From contig JAJDDF010000005.1 of the NCBI GenBank assembly GCA_029260455.1, positions 124,001 to 188,000 of the forward strand: a DNA stretch of 64,000 nt, read 5' to 3'. This stretch comes from Phycisphaerales bacterium. Its GTDB lineage: Bacteria; Planctomycetota; Phycisphaerae; Phycisphaerales; UBA1924. Position numbers and translations under genes: made by a program. The first letter of the stretch is position 1; each line of letters begins with the position of its first letter. This document shows positions 35,778 to 44,009 of this stretch, piece by piece. The notes below the pieces were generated by a model that saw only the letters and a list, made by a program, of their open reading frames with translations, did not search any database and was not told the DNA's origin.

Positions 35778-36941
35778 TCAGAGCGTGCCTTTGTCGGCAA
35801 AGTCTCGGAATTGAACGTCCTCAACCGAGGTGTCTGCATCCAAGATCTCAAGGTCACCGTCCATTACCGAGGCGTCAAGCCCGATCACAAGGCGACCTTC
35901 AAAAATGGATCGGATGTACCCGTGAGCCTCGAAGTAGTGATCGTTCTCAAAGTCCCCGTATGAGACAGCCACCCAGTCAGGCACGTCCATGATGTCACCG
36001 CGATAGACATAGAAATCAAGCTCAGTATCCGCCTGAAAATGAATTGGTACCGACAACAAACCCTCACCAAGCGACTCGCTCATTGACCAATTGAACTGTA
36101 CATCACCAATGTCGCTTGCGCAAGCAACGCGTGCCTCGCTATTGTCTTCGGGGAGAGCATAATGATGAATCATCATGTCGGTTACAGATGATTCCAAATC
36201 GCGCTCAAGCAATTCCTCCAGCTGGGGCTGGGTTCCTTGTATCTTGGCGACGACATCTTTCAAGTTTCTTTCCCACCAGATCGCAAAAGCGGCGTTGCTA
36301 TGAAGTGAGGCTACAATCTGTAGCTTCAATAGATCGGGTAACGATCGAACGACATGAGCGCCAACCTTCTCGCCTGCCTTGGCAAGATTATTGTCATGGC
36401 AAACGAAGACTACGCTATTACTTGGGCCACACATTCTGCGGACGCCCGCAAGTATCAATGCATCGGGAATGTCTTCGCGCTTTTTCTTGTTGGCAAATGG
36501 TGGCGCTCCGCTGAAATAGTCATCGACAATTGAAGGTAGATCGGCAGGGTCCATCGCTATTGAGCGCAGACCCAGCGAACTCAGACGACGCTTATACCAT
36601 TGCTCCGTACGAGACTTGATCGCAGATAGAGTCTCCTCGGTGTGCAAGCTACTTTCTGCTAGCCGCTTCACATCCGGGTCTTCTAGCCTGCGAAGATGGC
36701 GGTGAAAATGGTGAAGCGAGGAAGACAGTCCTTCAATCGCATCTGATGCATCTTGGGTCAATTGACTCAGCCATTCTCGTGCAGCCATTTCGGGAACCAT
36801 TGCCACAAGCTTCTTTGACTCGGCGAGGCGTTGAATAAGGCGAAATTCTGGCGACAGATTAGCCAACCGAAGCTTGTGCAGAATAGAAGTGTCGAAGATA
36901 ATTGTGACTTTGGGTGTTTCTTCAAGTTGTTGATCAGCCAT
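35778..36941 (-). CDS. PIN-domain (DUF4935-like) protein with C-terminal domain
   Basis: ATG 36941 is preceded by GGGAGAA; the frame runs on to 37031 but overlaps queE there. The 387-residue protein begins with a PIN-type nuclease fold: Asp17 in VTIIFDTSILHKLR, Glu56 in AAREW, Asp160 in REDIPDALILAG and Asp183 in VVFVCHDNNLAKAG give the four acidic metal ligands. Between 60 and 150 lies a long helical insert, as in DUF4935/PIN_8 proteins. Residues about 220-387 form a second acidic domain of no known family. It is too long for a VapC toxin and has no antitoxin partner. An RNA-directed nuclease is expected; role unknown. It lies downstream of queE. Confidence 0.7.
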   Translation of the reverse strand: MADQQLEETPKVTIIFDTSILHKLRLANLSPEFRLIQRLAESKKLVAMVPEMAAREWLSQLTQDASDAIEGLSSSLHHFHRHLRRLEDPDVKRLAESSLHTEETLSAIKSRTEQWYKRRLSSLGLRSIAMDPADLPSIVDDYFSGAPPFANKKKREDIPDALILAGVRRMCGPSNSVVFVCHDNNLAKAGEKVGAHVVRSLPDLLKLQIVASLHSNAAFAIWWERNLKDVVAKIQGTQPQLEELLERDLESSVTDMMIHHYALPEDNSEARVACASDIGDVQFNWSMSESLGEGLLSVPIHFQADTELDFYVYRGDIMDVPDWVAVSYGDFENDHYFEAHGYIRSIFEGRLVIGLDASVMDGDLEILDADTSVEDVQFRDFADKGTL

Positions 36942-36958
36942 TATTTCTCCCTTGGCAC

Positions 36959-37681
36959 TCACGTCCCCCGCACATTCCCAAAAAGCTGAATATGAAGCCG
37001 TGGGCAATACCGCCACCCGCGGGCTTCGCACAGGTCAGTGATCCATTGCACATCCTTCGGCTCGGGCACGGTCACGCCCTCCGGCATGAGCAATACGTCC
37101 GCCGGCGCCCAGCCGTTCAACTGGGCGAGCAGGGTGTCGATCTCGGCGATGTCGTGTTCGTGGGCGACGACGAACTTCAGTTGCCGCTCGGGGTAGTCGT
37201 CAATCAACCGTTGCAGCGCGTCAATGTTGAGCCGCCGCGCTTCGTGGCGCTCGCGCCAGGCACCGTCGGGATCGCGCGGGTCATCCTGCGCCGGCGTTGA
37301 GTTGCTCAACTTGGGCGAGATGCTCATCAGGTCACACGCGAGCGCGCTCGGCGAACGATAGATGGTCCCGGCGGTTTCAACTGTGATGTGCATGCCCAGC
37401 TCGCGCAAGCCGCGCGACAGCGGCTCGGTCGCGTCGAACAGCATGGGTTCGCCGCCGGTGAGGACCGCATGCGTCACGCCCGACTTCTCCGCCTCCTCCA
37501 ACAACGCCCCGACCGTCCGCTGCTCTCCCTCGGGCGACCAACTCGCATAGGGCGTATCACACCATGTGCACCGCAAGTTGCACCCGCTCACCCGGCAGAA
37601 CCAGCTGCGCGTGCCAGTGAGCTTGCCCTCACCCTGGATGCTGATGAAGGTCTCGGCGATCTTGAGCGAAGCATCGCTCAT
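36959..37681 (-). CDS. queE: 7-carboxy-7-deazaguanine synthase QueE
   Basis: Start ATG 37681 overlaps the queC stop by 4 bases. The 240-residue radical-SAM enzyme has the three-cysteine cluster motif in [13 protein letters not shown] (C-x3-C-x2-C, about residues 34-41), [12 protein letters not shown] at the front, [10 protein letters not shown], and a C-terminal [17 protein letters not shown] typical of QueE. It rearranges 6-carboxy-tetrahydropterin to 7-carboxy-7-deazaguanine, the step directly before QueC in preQ0 synthesis. QueD, QueF and Tgt are not in the window. Confidence 0.94.
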   Translation of the reverse strand: MSDASLKIAETFISIQGEGKLTGTRSWFCRVSGCNLRCTWCDTPYASWSPEGEQRTVGALLEEAEKSGVTHAVLTGGEPMLFDATEPLSRGLRELGMHITVETAGTIYRSPSALACDLMSISPKLSNSTPAQDDPRDPDGAWRERHEARRLNIDALQRLIDDYPERQLKFVVAHEHDIAEIDTLLAQLNGWAPADVLLMPEGVTVPEPKDVQWITDLCEARGWRYCPRLHIQLFGNVRGT

Positions 37682-38388
37682 GCGTACACCGTCGGGTCTG
37701 CAACGCCCGCGTCTTCGAAGCCGCGCTTGCGCAGGATGCAGGAATCGCACCCGCCGCATGCGCGCCCGTGCGCATTCGGGTCATAGCACGAATGTGTGAG
37801 CGCATAGTCCACGCCGAGCTCGACGCCGCGCCGGATGATGTCGCCCTTGCTCAGCTCCATGATCGGCGTTTCGATGTGCACCGGCGCGATGTCCTCGACA
37901 CCCGCGCGCGTTGCAAGATTAGCAGCGGTCTCAAACGCTTCGATGAAGTCAGGCCGGCAATCCGGGTAGCCCGAAAAATCCACGGCGTTCACCCCGATAT
38001 AAAGATGCTGCGCGCTCAACACTTCGCACCACGCCATTGCCATCGACAGGAAGATCAGGTTTCGTGCGGGGACATAGGTGATGGGGATGCCGTGCTCCAT
38101 CGCGTCCGCATCGCGCCCCTTGGGCACCGCGATATCACTCGTCAGCGCACTGCCCCCCTGGGCCCGCAGATCGATCGTCAACACGCGCTGGCTCGCTGCT
38201 CCAAGCTGCGCCGCGACGCGCTCCGCAGCAGCAAGCTCAAAGCGATGCCGCTGGCCATAATCAAAGGTCAGGCAATGGCAGGTGTGCCCCGCAGCCCGTG
38301 CGATCGCAAGCACGGTCGCGCTATCAAGCCCGCCCGAGAGCAGGACCACCGCCGGGTCACCATCAGATTGTGTGCGCGTCGTCGCCAT
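37678..38388 (-). CDS. queC: 7-cyano-7-deazaguanine synthase QueC
   Basis: The 236-residue protein starts at ATG 38388; the frame extends upstream into the divergent trmB gene, which argues for this start. It has the N-type ATP-pyrophosphatase loop [17 protein letters not shown] (about residues 13-30), [40 protein letters not shown] and the C-terminal zinc site with four cysteines (HSCYDPNA, then CGGCDSC). It converts CDG to preQ0 with ATP and ammonia. It overlaps queE and is divergent from trmB across 52 bases, which must hold both promoters. Confidence 0.95.
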   Translation of the reverse strand: MATTRTQSDGDPAVVLLSGGLDSATVLAIARAAGHTCHCLTFDYGQRHRFELAAAERVAAQLGAASQRVLTIDLRAQGGSALTSDIAVPKGRDADAMEHGIPITYVPARNLIFLSMAMAWCEVLSAQHLYIGVNAVDFSGYPDCRPDFIEAFETAANLATRAGVEDIAPVHIETPIMELSKGDIIRRGVELGVDYALTHSCYDPNAHGRACGGCDSCILRKRGFEDAGVADPTVYA

Positions 38389-38440
38389 ACGCCGTAGAGT
38401 AGCTCGACTGATTACAGGCGACGGGGTCGCGGAGGATTGA

Positions 38441-39160
38441 ATGAGCTTCGGTTTGGCAAAAGGTCGGGAGATGGATGTGTCGGGCATCGGCAGGACGCGC
38501 GAAGACTTGCCGCCATTGCCCGGCCCCGGCGCGCCCAATCACGCCCAGTGGATCGACCCGCGCGCGTGGTTTGATGATCCTTCGCGCCCCTTCGAACTCG
38601 AAGTCGGTTCGGGCAAGGGCACCTTTCTCATTCAGCAATCAGTGATTCAGCCGCAAACCAACTTCCTCGGCATCGAATACGCCGGCGAGTTTTTCCGGTA
38701 CGCCGCCGATCGCATCCGCCGCAACCAGATTGCCAATGTCAAGTTGCTGTACCACGATGCAACGGAGTTCATCCGCCGCGTGCCGGATGGCATTGTGACG
38801 GTGCTGCATCTCTATTTCCCCGATCCCTGGCCCAAGGCTCGGCACCACAAACGCCGCTCGCTCAACGATGCTTTTCTGCGCGAAGCGCATCGCATGCTGA
38901 TTAATGGCAGTGGGGGTGTTCCTCCCGGCGAGCTGCGCATCGTGACCGATCACCCGGACTATTGGGAGTGGATGGAAGAACACTTCGAGAAGTGGACAGT
39001 GGGGGCCCCAGGCGAAGGCGGCCCCCGTTTCGAGCGTCTGCCTTTCACCTCACCCGATTCGGCCAAGGAAGGCGAAGTCGTCGGCACGAACTTCGAGCGC
39101 AAATACGCCCGCGAAGGGCGAGCGTTCAATGCTGTGGTTCTAAGAAAGGCCGCTCGATGA
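38441..39160 (+). CDS. trmB: tRNA (guanine-N7-)-methyltransferase TrmB
   Basis: The 239-residue protein has the TrmB signature: [16 protein letters not shown] (SAM motif I), [17 protein letters not shown], the [17 protein letters not shown] block near residues 126-142, and [18 protein letters not shown]. It makes m7G46 in tRNA using SAM. Two tRNA-modification functions, TrmB and the queuosine-pathway pair queC/queE, face each other across a short divergent promoter region. The stop overlaps the start of the next small membrane gene in an ATGA arrangement, suggesting coupling. Confidence 0.95.
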   Translation: MSFGLAKGREMDVSGIGRTREDLPPLPGPGAPNHAQWIDPRAWFDDPSRPFELEVGSGKGTFLIQQSVIQPQTNFLGIEYAGEFFRYAADRIRRNQIANVKLLYHDATEFIRRVPDGIVTVLHLYFPDPWPKARHHKRRSLNDAFLREAHRMLINGSGGVPPGELRIVTDHPDYWEWMEEHFEKWTVGAPGEGGPRFERLPFTSPDSAKEGEVVGTNFERKYAREGRAFNAVVLRKAAR

Positions 39161-39465
39161 GTCCAAGCTCGTATGTCGCGTTGATTGGAGGGGGGATCTA
39201 TGCGTTGACAATGGCTTTGGTTTTTTGGTCACATCGCAAAGGATGGTTGTCTACAAAGACGTTTCACAGAACGTTTATAGCGGTGCTTTTCTTGGTTATC
39301 GTGTTCGGAGCGTTTGTTCGGGGGCTCCAGCCTTTCCGAGGGTGTCGAACGCTTGAGCAAGCCCGTGAATGTTCTCGACAATCTCCCGCAGCCGTGATGA
39401 GATCAACCATCATGTTTTCTCTGCGCCTCTGCGGTGATTCTTCTTCCCCCGCCCCCGCACCTTGA
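39157..39465 (+). CDS. Small membrane protein with possibly altered C-terminus
   Basis: ATG 39157 overlaps the trmB stop (ATGA). The 102-residue frame begins with two membrane helices (about residues 7-24 and 40-60; ALIGGGIYALTMALVFW, FIAVLFLVIVFGAFV). The last 40 residues lack hydrophobic or conserved character and run into sequence that is antisense to a TerC-like remnant. The original protein may have ended earlier and acquired a new tail through the rearrangement at 39.41-39.59 kb. No family recognised. Confidence 0.45.
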   Translation: MSPSSYVALIGGGIYALTMALVFWSHRKGWLSTKTFHRTFIAVLFLVIVFGAFVRGLQPFRGCRTLEQARECSRQSPAAVMRSTIMFSLRLCGDSSSPAPAP

Positions 39466-39535
39466 TATTCAACATCTCCACCCCAAACGCGAACGCCATC
39501 GCAAAGTAGAGATAGCCGCGGGAGATTTCAATGCC
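39410..39535 (-). pseudogene. Remnant of a TerC-family membrane protein C-terminus
   Basis: Reading the minus strand from 39535, the frame GIEISRGYLYFAMAFAFGVE and then MLNIKVRGRGKK closes at a stop at 39410-39412. This is the last-helix pattern of TerC proteins (..I.KGYiYFAMAFs..VE.LN). No upstream part of such a gene exists here: upstream on this strand the sequence becomes the end of a dockerin-type gene on the opposite strand. Only about 42 codons survive. Confidence 0.6.
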
Positions 39536-39592
39536 AACGCCATTGTGGGCATCGAAGACTTGCAGCAATTGCTGGCCAACTTCGGCACCTGA
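39521..39592 (+). pseudogene. Remnant of a dockerin-like C-terminus
   Basis: The plus strand encodes GDFNANAIVGIEDLQQLLAN then FGT and a stop at 39590-39592. This fits the second half of the dockerin-like tail seen in four other proteins of this window, but without the terminal cysteine and with one loop glycine changed (N-A-N-A for N-G-D-G). No start or remaining body is attached. It abuts, and by a few bases overlaps, the TerC-like remnant on the other strand. Confidence 0.6.
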
Positions 39593-39625
39593 ATCGGTGT
39601 CCCCTAAGCATCTTCAACCAACCCG

Positions 39626-40507
39626 GTGGATTGGGCCGATATCGATGTCATGGCCCTGATGACGCAACCGGACATTCGCGAGCACTACGCAAAAGCATGG
39701 GCCGAAGAGCGCACTCGGTCTGACGCGGGGGCCCCTTCGGTGCATGGTTCTGGCGCAGAAGACCGTGTTGTTCAGCCGATCTATCTTCAGCTTCTGCGCG
39801 ACCTGCGCATCCCGGTTGGTGAAGGCGTAGGCGATACGCTGGATGTCGGGTGCGGGGCAGGGCGGTGGGTGCGGTTCCTGCAGGAGCAGGTGAAGCCGCG
39901 CACGATTGTTGGCATCGATATCACCGAGCAATCTGCTGATCTGCTGCGTTCGCGTCACGCATCAACTGAAACGACAGCCATTGATTTTCGTGCTGCGGAT
40001 ATCACGGATCCGGGGCTCGAGCTTGGCGGCACGCAATTCGATTTGATCAATATCGCAAACGTGCTCTTTCATATTCCAGAGCATGATCTGTTCGTGCAGG
40101 CACTGACGAATCTTCGCAGGCACATCGCACCATCGGGGTGTGTCATGACGACGGAATATCTGCCGCGCACGGAAATGCGCACGCCCTGGATGCTGGTGCG
40201 AAGCCGGTACACATTTGAGAAGCTCATCACGCAGGCCGGGTTCCGCATTGCTGCCATTCGCGCTTTTACGATTTTCAACAATGACCCGATGGGCATTGAT
40301 GGTCCTGATGATGGGGCCCGCCTTCTATTCAATACTGTGCGTCAGCAATTCAGCACGATCGAGGCGAGCCTGACCGATGCGCAGAGTCTTGCGTTTCTGA
40401 CGGAGTTGCGGGCGAATGTTGATCGCGCGGTGCTCGCGTTTTGTAACGAGCGTCTTGCGGATATTGATCTGCCTTCACAGAAGCTTGTGGCGCTTGTGCC
40501 AGCGTGA
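39626..40507 (+). CDS. Class I SAM-dependent methyltransferase
   Basis: The 293-residue frame starts with GTG 39626; ATG 39650 is an alternative, and neither has a strong ribosome-binding site. The core has DTLDVGCGAGRWVRFLQ (motif I, about residues 71-87), TIVGIDITEQSADLLR, FDLINIANVLFHIPEHDLFVQALTNL and SGCVMTTEYLP, as in Methyltransf_11/23 enzymes. The region after 200 is a lid or accessory domain. The substrate is unknown: it could be a metabolite, ubiquinone-like lipid or sugar. It stands directly after the two gene remnants, and its own N-terminus may have been affected by that event. It is followed by a dockerin-tailed gene on the same strand. Confidence 0.78.
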   Translation: MDWADIDVMALMTQPDIREHYAKAWAEERTRSDAGAPSVHGSGAEDRVVQPIYLQLLRDLRIPVGEGVGDTLDVGCGAGRWVRFLQEQVKPRTIVGIDITEQSADLLRSRHASTETTAIDFRAADITDPGLELGGTQFDLINIANVLFHIPEHDLFVQALTNLRRHIAPSGCVMTTEYLPRTEMRTPWMLVRSRYTFEKLITQAGFRIAAIRAFTIFNNDPMGIDGPDDGARLLFNTVRQQFSTIEASLTDAQSLAFLTELRANVDRAVLAFCNERLADIDLPSQKLVALVPA

Positions 40508-40570
40508 ACCGGGGTTTCTGTAGAAGAGGGGGCAGCTTTTTGCGCCCCTGCACGCTACAATGATGTCGTT

Positions 40571-41848
40571 ATGAACTGTGCGTTTCGCATTGTGCTTGCC
40601 GTTGCTTTGCTATTCCCGGGGGCGAATGCATATGCGGGTGCAAGTGCAAGCGGTCAAATCTACATCACCACAGGTCTTTTCGGCTCGACCGGGCTCTTGC
40701 TCAGTATGGATCGCACTGCGCCTTTCGGGGTCACCACAGTTGCAACACTCGGCTCATCAGATTCCCGCGTGCAGGTCATAGGCACGGAGATCTATGTCAT
40801 CGAACCGCAGACCGATCTTGTGCGCGTCTTCTCGGCGTCGGGCGCGGAGGTACGTTCCTTCTCTGTGGGCGTGGGCACGTCGCCGCGCGACATCATCGCC
40901 TTTGCCGATCGGGCCTATGTCACGCGCGCGAATTCGACATTTCTCTACCGCGTAAATCCACTGACCGGCGTGGGCGCAGACCTCATCGATTTGAGCATGT
41001 TCGCAGATGCCGACGGCATCCCGGACATGGAGCGCATGATCATTCATGGTGATCGTTTATTCGTGCAGCTTCGGCGCGTAGATATCAATGGACAGGGTGC
41101 GAATGGCGCCCTTGCGGTCATCGACCTTGCCACCGAAACGCTCATCGATGCAGTGCCTGCGACACCAGAGATCGATGCCATTGAGCTGCTTGGCCCTGCG
41201 CCACGCTTGCGCATGCATATTGATGCGCAAGGGCAGACCTTGCTTGTCAGTGCAACTGATGGCAATCAATTGAGCCTCAACGGCGGGATCGAACGAATCA
41301 ATCTTCAGACGCTTGCATCACAAGGCTTTACTGTCGCAGAGATCGATGTTGCAGCGTTGGGAGGCTTTGTCGTCACCAATATCGACGATGGGTACATGCT
41401 CTTTCACACCGACATCATCGCCTCCAACCATCTCGTCCCGTTCACGCTTCCTGGTGGAGCCGTGTTTGGACCGGAGATCGTCTTCGACGCAGGCCTGTAT
41501 CTTGATGCACTTTTGTATGACCCTGCGACGCAATTGCTCTTCATGCCGGGCACTGTCGGGTTTGGTGCGACCGATGGGCTTCTCTCAATTGTTGATACGC
41601 AGAGCAACACGCAACTTGGCGCTTCACCAATCACCCTGCCCGGCATTGTAGTTGATCAGGTGATGGGACCGGGGCTGGATGCAGATGCCAACGGCGATTG
41701 CGCCGTCAACCTGACCGATCTTTCGATTGTGCTCTTCAATTTTGGCTCCACTGTGCCACCGGGTTCGAATGGTGATGTCGATGGATCAGGTTTCGTCGAC
41801 CTTGCCGATCTGTCAATGGTGCTCTTTGCGTTTGGGACTGTGTGCTGA
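40571..41848 (+). CDS. Secreted propeller-like protein with dockerin-like tail
   Basis: The 425-residue protein has a signal peptide (MNCAFRIVLAVALLFPGANAYAG). Residues about 28-365 are repeated strands with GSSDSRVQVIGTEIYVIEPQ, DIIAFADRAYVTRANST and GGIERINLQT, which suggests a six- or seven-bladed propeller of the YVTN/NHL style; I cannot name the family. Residues about 370-425 are the dockerin-like pair DANGDCAVNLTDLSIVLFNFG and [22 protein letters not shown], ending TVC with cysteine as the last residue. It is likely secreted and held at the surface by the tail. Confidence 0.78.
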   Translation: MNCAFRIVLAVALLFPGANAYAGASASGQIYITTGLFGSTGLLLSMDRTAPFGVTTVATLGSSDSRVQVIGTEIYVIEPQTDLVRVFSASGAEVRSFSVGVGTSPRDIIAFADRAYVTRANSTFLYRVNPLTGVGADLIDLSMFADADGIPDMERMIIHGDRLFVQLRRVDINGQGANGALAVIDLATETLIDAVPATPEIDAIELLGPAPRLRMHIDAQGQTLLVSATDGNQLSLNGGIERINLQTLASQGFTVAEIDVAALGGFVVTNIDDGYMLFHTDIIASNHLVPFTLPGGAVFGPEIVFDAGLYLDALLYDPATQLLFMPGTVGFGATDGLLSIVDTQSNTQLGASPITLPGIVVDQVMGPGLDADANGDCAVNLTDLSIVLFNFGSTVPPGSNGDVDGSGFVDLADLSMVLFAFGTVC

Positions 41849-42159
41849 CAGGGCGCCCACAGTTGATTACACAAGGGGATTCACTTGAAGCTAGAGCTAC
41901 GGTTACCTACGCAATAAAGCCTTCCTCACCACCAGACACAAGCATTGGACCTTGCGAGGCTGATGCTTCTTCGAACGAAACGGGAATGGTTGGCGTAGTA
42001 GCAGCTACAATGGGTGGTGATTATCTATCCAAAGTATGGGTAAATAAGGCATTCTTTGCGAATCCAACACACAGTTCTGAATCTTGGAGTGCGCCGCGCG
42101 CCTCCTGATTCCACGGTGCAGGTGTCTTTTTTGCACCCTTGTAAAGGAAGGAATGTGAT
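41849..42159. other. Spacer upstream of the four-repeat protein gene
   Basis: This stretch of about 310 bases holds no gene I can support. It contains one hairpin at 42115-42137, listed separately, and otherwise lower-GC sequence than its surroundings. A promoter for the four-repeat gene is expected here, but no convincing -35/-10 pair was found. Confidence 0.5.
42115..42137. other. Hairpin in the 5' leader of the four-repeat protein gene
   Basis: GGTGCA (42115-42120) and TGCACC (42132-42137) form a 6-bp stem around an 11-base loop that includes six T. It ends 22 bases before the start codon, just ahead of the AAAGGAAGGA ribosome-binding region. It could modulate translation or be the end of an upstream transcript, and lacks a T-run after the stem. 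Confidence 0.35.
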
Positions 42160-43749
42160 ATGTGGGATAAATGGACAGCAATTGTGGGGCTTTCGGGAAG
42201 TCTTCTGCTGGGTGCTGCCACGCAGGCTTCCGCAGCTGACGATCGAATCGAAATTGAAATAGCGCTGCACCGCGCAACCGGCGCCCCGCCCGCGGCCAAG
42301 GGCAAGCTGCGCTTTCGGGATCGCGGTTCGAGACAAGACGCACGCGCTGAGATTGAACAGGTTCCACTTGGCAATTACGAATTCTTCGTGGGCGGTGTAC
42401 TGCGTGCCACCGCAGAAGTCGTAAACACTGCGAGAGGCACCGAAGGTGAAGTGCAGTTCCGTAACCCGGTTGAACCCGGCAAGGTGCTGCTTGACTTCGA
42501 TCCTCGCGGCGAGTTGGTCGAATGGAAATTCAATGGGGATGTTGTACTGACAAGTCAGTTCCCCGGTGATCCCGGTGACGATGTGCCCGGTGACGACGAT
42601 CCGGGTGATGACAACGGTGATGACAACGGTGGCGGCGACGGCGGTGGTGACGGAGTTGAAATTGAAATATCACTGATCCGCGCAACCGGCGCACCGCCCG
42701 CAGCAAGAGGCAAGCTGCGCTTTCGCGATCGCGGTTCGAGACAAGACGCACGCGCTGAGATTGAACAGGTTCCACTTGGCAATTACGATTTCTTCGTGGG
42801 CGGCGTCCTTCGAGCCAGCGCAGCTGTTGTAAATACGGCAAGAGGCACCGAGGGTAAAGTGCAGTTCCGTAACCCTGTAGAACCCGGCAAGATACATCTG
42901 GACTTTGACCCGCGCGGCGAACTGATCGAGTGGAAATTCAACGGGACAGTCATACTTTCAAGTCAGTTCCCGGCTGGCACGACAGGGGCTCCCGGATCTC
43001 CGAATGACTCGGGCTCTGACGATTCCAACTCGAATGATTCAAGCTCAAGCAGTTCCAGTGCTGACGATTCTGCTTTCGTGAATCAAAAGGTCAAAACAAA
43101 CTTCGTTCGCACAGATGCTTCTTCGCGGGCACGCGGCTCGATGCAACTGACCTCGAAGAAGAGCAAAGCCGAACTGCGCATCAGATTCACCGGCCTTGAT
43201 GGCGGCAAGACCTACACCCTGACCGTCGAGGGTGTGCCGGTCGCCACTGTTGTGACGAATAGAAAAGGCAAGGCGAAGCTTCGGTTCTCGACCAGATCTG
43301 GCCGCAATAAGCTTCCACTTGATTTTGATCCTGGGGATGCCGATTTTGAGTTACTCGACGGCGACACGCTTGTCCTCTCAGGGAACTCAGGCGGGTCTCA
43401 CATCGGGGGTGGCATGGCCTCGCCCAACCGCCTCAAGGTCGAACTGAACAATGTCGGGCCCGACAGCAATGCACACGGTGATGCGGAAATTCGCAATCGT
43501 CCCGGGCGCACTGATTTTCAGGTCGAAATCGAAGATCTCGCCATTGGCACCTACGACCTGCTCGCTGACGGTGTTGTCGTGGCAATGATTGGTGTGTCGT
43601 CGCAAAATAGTGGCACGCAAGGTGAAGTGGAGTTCTCTACTGACCTCACCGAAGCAGACAAGCTGCCGCTCGAATTTGATCCCGCGGGTGCATTATTCGA
43701 AATTGTGCGAGATGGCACTGTGTATCTGAGTATTCAGTTCCCAGCGTGA
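42160..43749 (+). CDS. Secreted protein with four repeats of an unnamed ~105-residue domain
   Basis: ATG 42160 follows AAGGAAGGA. A signal peptide (residues 1-26, WTAIVGLSGSLLLGAATQASA) is followed by four copies of one domain: residues 29-135, 167-271, 309-408 and 422-529. Copies 1 and 2 are almost identical; 3 and 4 are diverged but keep a G.Y..F..GG or equivalent turn, a G..G...F strand and the LDFDP[RG] then F/W-x-x turn before a final VIL.SQFP-like strand. Linkers are Asp/Gly-rich (136-166), Asp/Ser-rich (272-308) and Gly/Ser-rich (409-421). I recognise no family. Beta-sandwich domains in a secreted, calcium-tolerant protein fit the composition. There is no dockerin tail. A strong terminator follows at 43797. 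Confidence 0.72.
   Translation: MWDKWTAIVGLSGSLLLGAATQASAADDRIEIEIALHRATGAPPAAKGKLRFRDRGSRQDARAEIEQVPLGNYEFFVGGVLRATAEVVNTARGTEGEVQFRNPVEPGKVLLDFDPRGELVEWKFNGDVVLTSQFPGDPGDDVPGDDDPGDDNGDDNGGGDGGGDGVEIEISLIRATGAPPAARGKLRFRDRGSRQDARAEIEQVPLGNYDFFVGGVLRASAAVVNTARGTEGKVQFRNPVEPGKIHLDFDPRGELIEWKFNGTVILSSQFPAGTTGAPGSPNDSGSDDSNSNDSSSSSSSADDSAFVNQKVKTNFVRTDASSRARGSMQLTSKKSKAELRIRFTGLDGGKTYTLTVEGVPVATVVTNRKGKAKLRFSTRSGRNKLPLDFDPGDADFELLDGDTLVLSGNSGGSHIGGGMASPNRLKVELNNVGPDSNAHGDAEIRNRPGRTDFQVEIEDLAIGTYDLLADGVVVAMIGVSSQNSGTQGEVEFSTDLTEADKLPLEFDPAGALFEIVRDGTVYLSIQFPA
42307..42380 (+). repeat. Near-identical internal DNA repeat, copy 1
   Basis: This 74-base stretch matches 42715-42788 with one mismatch (G against C near the front), an offset of 408 bases. 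It lies within repeats 1 and 2 of the secreted protein and indicates a recent duplication or gene conversion of one domain. Confidence 0.85.
42715..42788 (+). repeat. Near-identical internal DNA repeat, copy 2
   Basis: Second copy of the 74-base stretch at 42307-42380, one mismatch between them. Confidence 0.85.
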
Positions 43750-43796
43750 ATTTGCTCGCCGAGTGTTGATCTTGTGTGTGAGGAATGCACATGCAC

Positions 43797-43838
43797 CGTC
43801 GCTTCATGCTTGAAAATGCATGAGGCGACGTTTTTTTT
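43797..43838 (+). terminator. Strong intrinsic terminator
   Basis: A 13-bp stem, CGTCGCTTCATGC paired with GCATGAGGCGACG with one wobble, encloses an 8-base loop and is followed by eight T. It ends the four-repeat gene 47 bases after its stop. Confidence 0.93.
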
Positions 43839-44009
43839 GCATCCGGTGTTGGCGGGGAATGGGATTGTTTCTCTACTCAGGTGCATGTGTGGTGAATGTT
43901 TGGTGTCGTCGGGACTATTCTCTGGGCACTGGTTGCTGATTGATCGCCCCTCGCCTACGGTGCCCGTGATTCTTACCTCTGGGGGCTTTTCGACAGGTGG
44001 TACACCAGC

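Noticed and set aside
35778-36941. VapC-type toxin
   Set aside because: About three times too long, has a second domain and lacks an adjacent antitoxin gene.
42307-42788. Direct repeats suggesting CRISPR
   Set aside because: Only two copies, 408 bases apart, in frame within a coding sequence; no spacers or Cas genes.
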